From positions 1 through 9,757 of the forward strand of contig JAOTST010000036.1 in assembly GCA_029864785.1 (NCBI GenBank): a stretch of DNA of 9,757 nt, read 5' to 3'. Positions 1 to 9,400 of this stretch are shown piece after piece. Origin of the DNA: Chromatiales bacterium. GTDB lineage: Bacteria; Pseudomonadota; Gammaproteobacteria; Thiohalomonadales; Thiohalomonadaceae. The position numbers were made by a program, and so were the translations under genes. Positions within the stretch are counted from its first letter, which is position 1. Each line of letters begins with the position of its first letter. The notes beneath the pieces are model-generated. The model was not told the origin of the DNA, made no database searches, and saw only the letters and a list, made by a program, of their open reading frames with translations.

Positions 1-1311
1 AGAGCTGAACACCGCCGCCGCCGTAAAAATCTGATGCAACAGATAGGGTGTGAAGGTATTGCCATCATTGCCACCGCACCCACTCGTCAACGCAATCGAG
101 ATATCGATCACACCTATCGAGCCGATAGTGACTTCGTCTACCTCACGGGTTTTGAGGAGCCCGAGGCTGTCGCAGTATTGATCCCTGAGCGTAAGCAGGG
201 GGAGTTTATTATATTCTGCCGAGAACGTGATGCCCGAATGGAGACGTGGGACGGATACCGTGCAGGATTAGAGGGTGCACGAACAATCTATGGCGCCGAT
301 GATGCTTTCCCAATCACGGATATCGATGAAATTCTCCCTGGATTGATGGAGGGACGAGAGAAGGTCTACTACGCCATGGGTTGTAATACCAACTTTGATC
401 AACAGGTATTCGGTTGGCTCAATCGACTCAAAAAACAGCAACGGGTCGGTGTACATGCACCGGGAGAGATCATCGCGCTAGATCATCTGCTGCACGAAAT
501 GCGCCTCTACAAAAGTAACGCTGAAATCCAATCAATGAGAAAGGCCGCTGAGATCTCAGTGGAGGCTCACAAACGAGCTATGCAATATACCCGTCCAGGC
601 ATCAAGGAGTATCAGGTCGAGGCAGAGATTATCCACACCTTTATGCAAAGTGGGGCGCGCTCTGCCGCCTACCCATCCATTGTTGGTGGGGGCGGTAACG
701 GCTGCATTCTGCACTATATCGAGAACAGCGAGACGTTGAAAAAGGGTGAATTGTTGCTCATTGATGCTGGTGCCGAGTATGACTATTACGCCGCAGATAT
801 TACCCGCACCTTCCCCGTCAGTGGTCACTTCAACCGATCTCAACGTAAGATCTATCAACTTGTACTTGATGCACAGTATGCCGCTATCGAACAGGTCAAA
901 CCCGGCAACCATTGGAATCATCCCCATGAAGCTGCTGTCAAAGTGATCACAGAAGGACTGGTAAAACTGGGGTTACTCAAAGGGCGAGTCAGCACCCTCA
1001 TCAAGAACGGCGCTTACAAAAAATTCTATATGCATCGCACCGGCCACTGGCTCGGTATGGATGTTCACGATGTCGGCGAATACAAAGAGGGCGATGTCTG
1101 GCGCACCCTTGAACCCGGCATGGTACTCACCATCGAACCGGGACTCTATATTCCTGCCGAATCCAAAAAGGTTGAAAAGCGGTGGTGGAACATCGGTATC
1201 CGAATTGAAGATGACGTGCTGGTGACCAAAGATGGCTGTGAGGTTCTGAGTGCAGGTATCGCCAAAGAGGCCGACGAAATAGAGGCGCTAATGGCGGAGA
1301 CACGCTCTTAA
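1..1311 (+). CDS. pepP: Xaa-Pro aminopeptidase (aminopeptidase P II), 5' end off window
   Basis: Cytosolic metallopeptidase of the M24B (pita-bread) family that removes the N-terminal residue of peptides when proline is second. The frame is open to the first base of the window and the residues before the first ATG (position 34) include an Arg run, RRRRKNLM, which matches the start region of E. coli PepP. The true start is therefore just upstream; E. coli PepP is 441 aa and 436 residues are visible here, so only a handful are missing. Numbering from the Met at 34, the dinuclear metal ligands are all present: Asp244 (LLIDAG), Asp255 (ADITRT), His338 (GHWLG), Glu368 (TIEPG) and Glu392 (IRIED). 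Catalytic histidines are His227 (ILHYIEN) and His345 (DVHDVG). The N-terminal domain has the family motif DSDFVYLTGF. It ends in TAA, 5 bp before ubiH, so it is the upstream member of the pepP-ubiH-ubiI operon. The family assignment is firm; the exact start is not visible. Confidence 0.97.
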   Translation, partial: RAEHRRRRKNLMQQIGCEGIAIIATAPTRQRNRDIDHTYRADSDFVYLTGFEEPEAVAVLIPERKQGEFIIFCRERDARMETWDGYRAGLEGARTIYGADDAFPITDIDEILPGLMEGREKVYYAMGCNTNFDQQVFGWLNRLKKQQRVGVHAPGEIIALDHLLHEMRLYKSNAEIQSMRKAAEISVEAHKRAMQYTRPGIKEYQVEAEIIHTFMQSGARSAAYPSIVGGGGNGCILHYIENSETLKKGELLLIDAGAEYDYYAADITRTFPVSGHFNRSQRKIYQLVLDAQYAAIEQVKPGNHWNHPHEAAVKVITEGLVKLGLLKGRVSTLIKNGAYKKFYMHRTGHWLGMDVHDVGEYKEGDVWRTLEPGMVLTIEPGLYIPAESKKVEKRWWNIGIRIEDDVLVTKDGCEVLSAGIAKEADEIEALMAETRS

Positions 1312-1316
1312 GCACC

Positions 1317-2579
1317 ATGAGCAACCATTTCGATATCATCATTGTTGGCGGAGGCATGGTTGGTGCAAGCCTTGCTCATGCCTTGAAAGGGCTACCATTG
1401 AAGATCGGCATCATTGAGGCTCACCCACTCGACCACGATCACCCCAGTTACGACTCACGTGCCATTGCTCTCTCCCACGGCTCATACAAAATTCTCAAAC
1501 AGATTGGATGCTGGCAAGCGATCGCTGAGATGGGGAGCACCCCCATAGAGACCATCAAGATCTCTGACCGTGGTCACATCGGTGGAGCCGTATTGAATGC
1601 CGTTGATGAGGGCGTCGATGCGCTCGGCTATGTCGTCGAAGCAGCCGTCATTGGCAAGGCGCTCAAACTCGAATCGTCAGATAATCTGACGCTGTTCTCT
1701 CCTGCAACAGTACTCGCGATGACGGTTCATCCTGAGCGTGACGAACTCACCATTACCCACAATGGAAGTGAGCAGTCACTGACCGCCAAACTGGTTGTCG
1801 CCGCCGATGGATCTCCTTCAACAATCGGTCAGATTCTTGGCGAGAAGCGTGTCACTCGCAGCTACGGTCAAACCGCGATTATCTCCACCATTATCAGTAG
1901 ACCTCCGCATCAAAATACCGCTTATGAACGCTTTACCGATAGCGGGCCTTTGGCCATGCTTCCCAACACCGCGCCTGATGGTTGGCCTGACCAACAGTAT
2001 GATTCACAACGCTGGTCACTAGTCTGGAGTGCACGAGATGATCAGGTTGATGAGATCATGGCCCTTGATGAGCGGCAGTTTCTGGACGCACTTGAATTAA
2101 GATTAGGTCGGCGTATTGCACCTCTGCTATCGGCATCAAAACGGATCGCCTATCCTCTGCGTATCGATTATCTTCGCGATCATATTCGCCACCGTGTCGC
2201 CTTCATCGGCAATGCCGCCCACGCTATTCACCCCGTCGCAGGGCAGGGCTTTAATCTGGGTCTGCGTGATGTTGCCTTCCTGGCCGAAACGATCGCAAAT
2301 GCCCTAAATGATGGGCGTGACTTTGGTACCCAAGAGCATCTCAACTACTACAGCGAACAACGCAAACCCGATTATCTAAAAATTATCGGCAGCACCGATA
2401 TGCTAGTGCAGACATTTTCTAACAATCTTTCACCGCTTATTGCTCTACGCAACCTAGGGCTGGCAACTCTTGAGCGTCTCCCACCACTACGTCATCTGTT
2501 AGCCCAACAGATGATGGGAACCACCGGCAAACAGAGCCAGCTCGCCTCAGGGATCCCATTGGCCGGGAGTCATCAATGA
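1317..2579 (+). CDS. ubiH: 2-polyprenyl-6-methoxyphenol hydroxylase UbiH (ubiquinone synthesis)
   Basis: FAD-dependent class A monooxygenase of the UbiH/UbiF/VisC/COQ6 family. In E. coli, UbiH converts 2-octaprenyl-6-methoxyphenol to 2-octaprenyl-6-methoxy-1,4-benzoquinol (ring C1 hydroxylation). The 420 aa are close to the family's usual 390-400. Visible motifs: dinucleotide-binding GGGMVG at residues 11-16 with the ribose-binding Glu34; D46/R48 in DSRAIAL; the ADG motif at 163-165; and the second FAD motif around 298-318, which reads GNAAHAIHPVAGQGFNLG. The Asn in place of the Asp of the usual GD motif, and the GFNLGLRD ending, are typical of UbiH rather than UbiI or UbiF. The ATG lies 5 bp after the pepP stop and has no good Shine-Dalgarno at normal spacing (the nearest GGAG is about 18 nt upstream, inside pepP). 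Translation is probably coupled to pepP. The gene ends in an ATGA overlap with the next hydroxylase gene. Confidence 0.93.
   Translation: MSNHFDIIIVGGGMVGASLAHALKGLPLKIGIIEAHPLDHDHPSYDSRAIALSHGSYKILKQIGCWQAIAEMGSTPIETIKISDRGHIGGAVLNAVDEGVDALGYVVEAAVIGKALKLESSDNLTLFSPATVLAMTVHPERDELTITHNGSEQSLTAKLVVAADGSPSTIGQILGEKRVTRSYGQTAIISTIISRPPHQNTAYERFTDSGPLAMLPNTAPDGWPDQQYDSQRWSLVWSARDDQVDEIMALDERQFLDALELRLGRRIAPLLSASKRIAYPLRIDYLRDHIRHRVAFIGNAAHAIHPVAGQGFNLGLRDVAFLAETIANALNDGRDFGTQEHLNYYSEQRKPDYLKIIGSTDMLVQTFSNNLSPLIALRNLGLATLERLPPLRHLLAQQMMGTTGKQSQLASGIPLAGSHQ
2565..2569 (+). promoter_or_regulatory. Ribosome binding site of ubiI
   Basis: GGGAG lies 6 nt before the ATG at 2576, inside the 3' end of ubiH. 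It supports this start even though it overlaps the ubiH stop codon (ATGA), and it suggests that translation of the two hydroxylases is coupled. Confidence 0.6.
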
Positions 2580-3781
2580 ACAGAGACACAAACCATTACG
2601 ATGTGATTATCTCTGGCGGAGGTATGGTCGGTGTGAGCATGGCGACTGCGCTCGGTCAGGCCAATATCAAGGTGGCCGTTATCGAACCCCACCTTCCCAT
2701 ACTTGAGTGGCCCAGAGCAGAATACGATATCCGTGTCAGTGCCATTACCCGCGCAACGGAGAAAATATTTAATCGGGTCGGCGCATGGCAGAAGATGGTC
2801 AAGATGCGTGTCGCCCCCTACCAACATATGCAGGTGTGGGATGAATCGGGTGATGGCTCCATCCATTTTGACTCAACCGATCTGGGAGAACCCAATCTCG
2901 GCCACATCATTGAAAACAGCGTAATCCACAAGGCGCTCCTCGAGCGTCTTCATGAGATCAATGACCAGCTCGATAGTATTGAGTTAATTACCCCGGCTCA
3001 GATCATTGAACTGAAGCAGCATGAAGGGCATGTTGATCTATCGCTCGACAATGGCCGTGAACTATCCGCCAAACTACTGATCGCAGCCGATGGTGCCAAC
3101 TCCTGGATACGCGATCAGGTCGGAATAACCACCACGGGATGGCTCTACGATCAGAGTGCTGTTGTTGCCACTATCCAGAGCTCAAAGAGTCACCGACACA
3201 CCGCATGGCAGCAATTTATGAAGCGAGGCCCCTTGGCTTTCCTACCCCTTAATCAGAGCGATCTCAGCTCCATCGTCTGGTCTACCTCACACGCGGAGGC
3301 AGCAAGGCTTGCTGATCTGAGTAAAGAGGAGTTTCTACTCGAGCTCCATGAGGCATTTGGTGATGAACTCGGAGAGATGATCTCAGTCGATTCCCGGGGT
3401 GCCTTTCCATTACAACTCAAACATGCCAACCACTACTGCTCGGATCGAGTCGTACTCATCGGCAATGCCGCTCATGCCATTCACCCTCTCGCCGGACAGG
3501 GACTCAACCTCGGTATTAACGATGTTGCCGAACTATCCAAACTGATCATTAAGGCGCATCATGCTCAAAAAGATTGGGGCGATTACGCTCTACTGCGTCG
3601 TTATGAACGTGCACGAAAAGGGGAGAATGTTGCGGTGATGGCAGCGATGGACGGATTCAAACGACTCTTTAGCAACGACCAGCCGCTGCTCAAAACAGTT
3701 CGCAATATTGGTCTTAATTTGGCTGATCATGCAGGTCCTATTAAGAACCAGATCATTCGTCAGGCGATGGGGCTAAAGTAG
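2576..3781 (+). CDS. ubiI: Ubiquinone FAD-dependent hydroxylase, UbiI-like (VisC)
   Basis: Second paralogous FAD monooxygenase of the UbiH/COQ6 family, 401 aa. E. coli UbiI hydroxylates C5 of the ring (2-octaprenylphenol to 2-octaprenyl-6-hydroxyphenol). Seen here: GGGMVG at residues 14-19, Glu37, D51/R53 in YDIRVSAI, ADGANS at 171-176, and the second FAD motif from residue 296, GNAAHAIHPLAGQGLNLG. UbiI is favoured over UbiF for two reasons. The position directly after ubiH matches E. coli pepP-ubiH-ubiI. The C-terminal third also resembles VisC as I recall it, with LLRRYERARKGEN near 339, a DGFKRLFS segment near 359 and a tail RNIGLNLAD...QIIRQAMGLK. Its GN rather than GD is unlike E. coli UbiI. 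Ring positions used by this family vary among proteobacteria (UbiL and UbiM are broader), so the exact regiochemistry is inferred. No UbiF-type C6 hydroxylase is in the window. The stop codon sits within a strong hairpin. Confidence 0.85.
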   Translation: MNRDTNHYDVIISGGGMVGVSMATALGQANIKVAVIEPHLPILEWPRAEYDIRVSAITRATEKIFNRVGAWQKMVKMRVAPYQHMQVWDESGDGSIHFDSTDLGEPNLGHIIENSVIHKALLERLHEINDQLDSIELITPAQIIELKQHEGHVDLSLDNGRELSAKLLIAADGANSWIRDQVGITTTGWLYDQSAVVATIQSSKSHRHTAWQQFMKRGPLAFLPLNQSDLSSIVWSTSHAEAARLADLSKEEFLLELHEAFGDELGEMISVDSRGAFPLQLKHANHYCSDRVVLIGNAAHAIHPLAGQGLNLGINDVAELSKLIIKAHHAQKDWGDYALLRRYERARKGENVAVMAAMDGFKRLFSNDQPLLKTVRNIGLNLADHAGPIKNQIIRQAMGLK

Positions 3782-3798
3782 CTCCATCGCCTTCATTT
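3762..3798 (+). terminator. Hairpin at end of ubiI, probable terminator of the pepP-ubiH-ubiI operon
   Basis: A 14-bp stem pairs 3762-3775 with 3779-3792 around a 3-nt AAG loop. All pairs are Watson-Crick except one G-U (3771 with 3783). The ubiI stop codon TAG (3779-3781) is inside the right arm. The plus-strand tail TTCATTT is only modestly T-rich. In a minus-strand transcript the wobble becomes a C-A mismatch and the following bases (GACGAATG) have no T run. The hairpin therefore suits the plus-strand transcript better, although it lies only 11 bp beyond the hemE stop and could also protect or end the hemE message. Confidence 0.65.
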
Positions 3799-3802
3799 GA
3801 AA

Positions 3803-4867
3803 TTAGACGTGATATTTTGGACTCAGCTCGTGCACAGCTTTGATAAATGCTCCGGCATGTTCGGGATCGACATGCTGATGAATCCCGTGTCCCAGATTGA
3901 AGATATGACCTGAACCTTGGCCATAACTTTCAAGGATCGTACCCACCTCTTCACGAATGCGATCGGGGTTAGCATAAAGAACCGTCGGGTCCATGTTGCC
4001 CTGTAGAGCGACACGATCACCGACGCGCTCACGCGCCTTGCCAATATCGCAGGTCCAGTCGATACCCAGGGCATCGGCACCGGTATCTGCCATCGCTTCA
4101 AGCCACTGACCACCACCTTTGGTAAAGAGAATCACAGGCACTTTACGACCATCCGCTTCACGGGTCAGACCATCGATGATTTGCTGCATGTAGTTAAGCG
4201 AAAACTCTTTGTAGTCGCGTGGTGTCAGAATGCCTCCCCAAGTATCGAAGATCTGCACCGCCTGAGCGCCGGCAGCGATCTGCGCATTGAGATACTGAAT
4301 CACCGCCTTGGCCGTGGTGTCGAGCAGCTTGTGCATCAGGTCGGGGCGATCAAATAGCATTCCCTTCACCTTTGAATACTCCTTCGATGAGCTGCCCTCA
4401 ACCATGTAGGTAGCTAGCGTCCAGGGGCTACCGGAGAAACCGATGAGTGGTACGCGTCCGTTGAGTTCACGACGGATGGTTCTTACCGCATCCATCACAT
4501 ATTTCAACTCACCCTCTGGATCGGGCACGAAGAGATTATTCACATCTGCTTCGGTGCGTACCGGCTTATCGAAGATAGGGCCTTCACCCTCGGCAAATCG
4601 TAATTGCAAACCCATCGCATCGGGGATGGTCAGAATATCGGAGAAGAGAATCGCCGCATCGAGTGGGAACCGTTCAAGCGGTTGAATCGTCACCTCACAT
4701 GCCAGCTCAGGGTTCATGCAGAGATCCATAAAGCTACCCGCCTTGGCTCGGGTTGCTTTGTACTCTGGCAGATATCGTCCCGCCTGACGCATCATCCATA
4801 CGGGGGTCACATCAACAGGCTCTCTCAACAGAGCCTTCAGGAAACGATCGTTCTTCAACTCACTCAT
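3803..4867 (-). CDS. hemE: Uroporphyrinogen decarboxylase
   Basis: Cytosolic, cofactor-free enzyme that decarboxylates the four acetate side chains of uroporphyrinogen III to give coproporphyrinogen III, the branch-point step towards haem. The 354 aa are the normal full length. Both family signatures are present: [15 protein letters not shown] at residues 22-36, whose Arg27 and Arg31 bind substrate carboxylates, and [16 protein letters not shown] at 143-158, containing Tyr154. Asp77 in LFSDIL is the key pyrrole-binding aspartate, and His327 in NLGHGI is the conserved C-terminal histidine. The ATG at 4867 is supported by an AGGGG Shine-Dalgarno 9 nt upstream and by alignment of the first residues to the family. 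It follows gltB-gltD on the same strand, an order also found in Pseudomonas. The 157-bp spacer leaves room for its own promoter, so co-transcription with gltBD is possible but not shown. Confidence 0.97.
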   Translation of the reverse strand: MSELKNDRFLKALLREPVDVTPVWMMRQAGRYLPEYKATRAKAGSFMDLCMNPELACEVTIQPLERFPLDAAILFSDILTIPDAMGLQLRFAEGEGPIFDKPVRTEADVNNLFVPDPEGELKYVMDAVRTIRRELNGRVPLIGFSGSPWTLATYMVEGSSSKEYSKVKGMLFDRPDLMHKLLDTTAKAVIQYLNAQIAAGAQAVQIFDTWGGILTPRDYKEFSLNYMQQIIDGLTREADGRKVPVILFTKGGGQWLEAMADTGADALGIDWTCDIGKARERVGDRVALQGNMDPTVLYANPDRIREEVGTILESYGQGSGHIFNLGHGIHQHVDPEHAGAFIKAVHELSPKYHV

Positions 4868-4876
4868 TATTTTTTA

Positions 4877-4881
4877 CCCCT
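4877..4881 (-). promoter_or_regulatory. Ribosome binding site of hemE
   Basis: AGGGG on the minus strand, 9 nt before the hemE ATG, separated from it by the A/T-rich TAAAAAATA. Its first two bases overlap the 3' arm of a small hairpin (4880-4895). Confidence 0.65.
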
Positions 4882-4895
4882 GCGCTAACACGCAG
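4880..4895 (-). other. Small hairpin touching the hemE ribosome binding site
   Basis: On the minus strand, CTGCG and CGCAG form a 5-bp GC-rich stem around a 6-nt loop (TGTTAG). The distal arm ends inside the AGGGG ribosome binding site, so folding would partly occlude it. Read on the plus strand, the same hairpin is followed by TTTTT and looks like a weak terminator, but no plus-strand gene lies upstream that needs one. Confidence 0.35.
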
Positions 4896-4905
4896 TTTTT
4901 AGAGA

Positions 4906-4926
4906 TGGGGTCGGAGTCGTACCCCA
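4906..4926 (-). other. Local hairpin in the gltD-hemE spacer
   Basis: TGGGGT (4906-4911) and ACCCCA (4921-4926) form a perfect 6-bp stem around a 9-nt loop whose sequence, CGGAGTCGT on the plus strand, is itself the arm of a longer inverted repeat (4907-5000). On the minus strand it is followed by TCTCTAAAAA, so it lacks the T run of a normal terminator. Confidence 0.4.
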
Positions 4927-5000
4927 ATAACCTCATCTATTAATCAAACAGCGGTACATCAAATTGATGTTGCCCTCTACTTTACGACGACTCCGCCCCC
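4907..5000. repeat. Inverted repeat pair flanking the middle of the gltD-hemE spacer
   Basis: Left arm 4907-4920 (GGGGTCGGAGTCGT) and right arm 4987-5000 (ACGACTCCGCCCCC) are reverse complements at 13 of 14 positions. The single mismatch is T4911 against C4996. The arms are separated by 66 bp, which contain a 15-nt palindrome. Two inverted G-rich motifs spaced like this resemble REP-type paired palindromes (REPIN-like), but the window has no second copy to confirm a dispersed repeat. The alternative is a long-range RNA stem in the gltD-hemE transcript that would compete with the local hairpin at 4906-4926. Confidence 0.5.
4956..4970. promoter_or_regulatory. 15-nt perfect palindrome, possible operator
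   Basis: ACATCAAATTGATGT is a 7-1-7 dyad with perfect half-sites, 89 bp upstream of the hemE start. Such a short A/T-centred dyad in an intergenic region is compatible with a dimeric regulator's site. The minus-strand half also supplies a TTGATG hexamer that could act as a -35, but the bases 17 nt further on (TAGATG) are a poor -10. No specific regulator is recognised. Confidence 0.3.
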
Positions 5001-5024
5001 TGCCGACTTTAGATAGTAGCTCGT

Positions 5025-6443
<1,419 letters not shown>

Positions 6444-6474
6444 TTACCGTTTAATTTAGTTATTGTTGGACGCA

Positions 6475-9400
6475 TTAGTCCATTCGTACCAATAGCTCTT
6501 CGAGCATCGTTTCGAGCGTTTCCGATTTTGGTTTAACCAGCCAAAATTTTGCAATTTTTGCACTGAAATTATCGAGCAACATCTGGCCATGTGCACTACC
6601 TGTCGCACTCACATAACTCTTAAGCGTCTCGCGCAGATAGTTGCGATGTGCCTCAGTCGCCTCAGTATCGATACGATTAAAATCGATCGACTCATGGTTA
6701 CAACGATCCTGAAACTTGCCATCCTGATCGTAGACAAAGGCAAAACCGCCGGTCATACCGGCACCAAAGTTGACACCCGTCGAACCGAGCACCGTAATCA
6801 CACCCCCGGTCATATATTCGGCGCAATGATCACCCGCCGCTTCAATCACCGCATTGGCACCCGAGTTACGCACGCCAAAACGCTCACCGGCCATACCCGC
6901 TGCGTAGAGTGTTCCGCCGGTTGCACCATAGAGACAGGTGTTACCAATAATAGTGTTCTCCTGACTATTAAAGCAGCTCGTCTTCGGTGGGTAGATCACA
7001 ATCTGGCCGCCGGCCATACCTTTACCCACATAGTCATTGGCATCCCCTTCAAGAGCAAGGTTAAGACCACCCGCATTCCATACACCGAAACTTTGACCCG
7101 CCGTTCCAGTCAGATTTAGCTTAATTGGGGCATCATTCATGCCGAGATTACCATGAACCTTGGCAATTTCGCCTGAGACCCGAGCACCAATCGAACGGTT
7201 AATATTCTTTAACTCAAAGCTGAATTCGCCACCGGATTTATTGTTAATCGCATCACGCGTCGCATCAACTATCTCTTCTGCCAACTTGGCATCATCAAAC
7301 GGCTCGTTGCGCTCAGAGGTACAGTAGCTTGGCTCATCACCCGCCATCCCCTCTTGTGAGAGGATAGGCGTCAGATCCAGTTTGCCCTGACGTGTGGTTT
7401 CACCACTGAGGATCTCTAACAGATCCGTGCGCCCAATCAGTGCCTGAAGTGAAGGAACGCCCAGCTTTGCTAACCATTCACGCACTTCGCGGGCGATAAA
7501 GCGGAAGTAGGTCTTCACCAGTTCAGGATGCCCCTTATAGTGCTTTTTGCGCAGAATCTCATTCTGAGTTGCCACACCGGTGGCACAGTTATTGAGGTGA
7601 CAGATCCGCAGGAATTTGCAGCCCAGCACAATCATAGGCATGGTGCCAAAGGCAAATGATTCGGCTCCGAGGATCGCCGCCTTGATGACATCAAGACCGG
7701 TCTTCAGACCACCGTCTGTCTGGATACGAACCTTGCCACGCAGGCCATTCATGCGCAGCACCTGATGCGCCTCAGAGAGACCCAGCTCCCATGGCGAACC
7801 GGCATACTTCACCGATGCGATGGGCGAAGCCGCCGTACCACCGTCATAACCGGAGATGGTAATCAGGTCGGCGTAGGCCTTGGCCACGCCAGCCGCGATG
7901 GTTCCGACACCCGGCTCAGAGACCAGTTTGACCGAAACCAGTGCCTTTGGGTTGACCTGCTTGAGGTCAAAGATCAGCTGTGCCAGATCCTCGATTGAAT
8001 AGATATCGTGGTGCGGAGGTGGAGAGATCAGTGTGACACCTGGCTTGGTGTAACGCTGCTTGGCCACCATCTCGTTGACCTTATGACCGGGCAACTGACC
8101 ACCTTCACCCGGCTTGGCGCCCTGCGCCACCTTGATCTGTAGAATCTCGGCATTAACCAGATACTCGGGCGTGACACCGAAACGACCCGAAGCGATCTGT
8201 TTGATCTTGGAGACCTTGTTGGTGTTGTAACGGGCTGGATTCTCACCCCCCTCACCCGAGTTAGAACGACCACCGAGGTCATTCATCGCCATAGCTAACG
8301 CCTCGTGTGCCTCCGGTGACAGAGCACCCATCGACATCGCTGCCGTATCGAAGCGCTTAAAGAGCATCTCATCAGACTCAACATCATCGATTGAGATCGA
8401 TTCGACATCATCACGCAATTTGAAGAGATCACGCAGCATCGCCGCAGGGCGATCATTAACCAGCTCAGCAAAGGCCTGATAGTCAGACCAATCACCGGAA
8501 TTAACCGCTTTGTGGATCGCCTGCACCACATCAGGGTTATAGGCGTGGTACTCGCCACCGTGAATAAACTTGAGTAGACCACCCTGCTCAATTGTCTTGC
8601 GTGGATTCCATGCGACTTTTACAAGCGACTCAACATCCCCTTGCAGGTCATCAAAATCGGCACCTTTAATACGGCTAGTGGTAGCGGTAAAACAGAGGTC
8701 GACCACCTCGTCACCCAGGCCGACAATCTCAAACAGCTGCGATCCACGATAGCTCGATACCGCCGAGATACCCATCTTCGACATCACCTTGTAGAGACCT
8801 TTGTTGATCCCCTTGCGGTAGTTTAGACCCAACTTTTCACGATTCTGTTCGGTGATCTCACCAGAATTAACCAAGTCATTGATCGCCTCATAGGCGAGAT
8901 AGGGATAGATAGCCGTGGCACCGTAACCAAGCAACACCGCAAAGTGATGAGGATCACGTGCGGTTGCTGTCTCGACCACAATGTTCGCATTACAGCGACT
9001 GCCATCGGCAATCATCGCGTGGTGGATCGCTCCCGTCGCCATCGCCGCATGAACAGGAAATTTATCTTTATCGATATTTCGATCACTCAATACCAACACG
9101 ACCTTACCGTTGCTGATAGCCGTAGCAGCTTTAGCGACGATATCTTCAACCGCCTTTTTGAGACCGAAGCCGCTGGGGTAGTTGAGGTCAATTATCTCTG
9201 ATGCGTAATCAGCATTACTGCCCAGATCGAGTAATGCCTTAAAACGCCCCTCAGAGAGAATAGGTGAGCTGGCTACAACTCGACTCGCATGATCAGGGCC
9301 TTCATCAAAAATATTCTGCTCACGACCAAAGAGGGTCTCCAACGACATGACAATCGACTCACGAATCGGGTCGATGGCGGGGTTGGTTACCTGGGCAAAT

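Noticed and set aside
34..36. ATG at 34 as the start of pepP
   Set aside because: The frame is open to base 1 and the preceding residues (RAEHRRRRKNL) match the conserved PepP N terminus, so the gene begins outside the window.
556..927. 123-aa open frame on the minus strand opposite pepP
   Set aside because: Antisense to the PepP region carrying metal ligands; no independent support.
1317..3781. Tandem ubiH and ubiI as a recent duplication
   Set aside because: They share motifs but differ widely between them, and each resembles its own E. coli counterpart, so the duplication is ancient.
4880..4900. Plus-strand terminator (CTGCG hairpin followed by TTTTT)
   Set aside because: No plus-strand gene precedes it; the stem is only 5 bp, and the T run is simply the complement of an A run in the hemE leader.
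6589..7119. 176-aa open frame on the plus strand opposite the 3' part of gltB
   Set aside because: It lies wholly antisense to the conserved GXGXG domain of gltB, shows no recognisable motif, and has a composition expected from the complement of a coding frame (rich in Thr, Arg, Ile and His).
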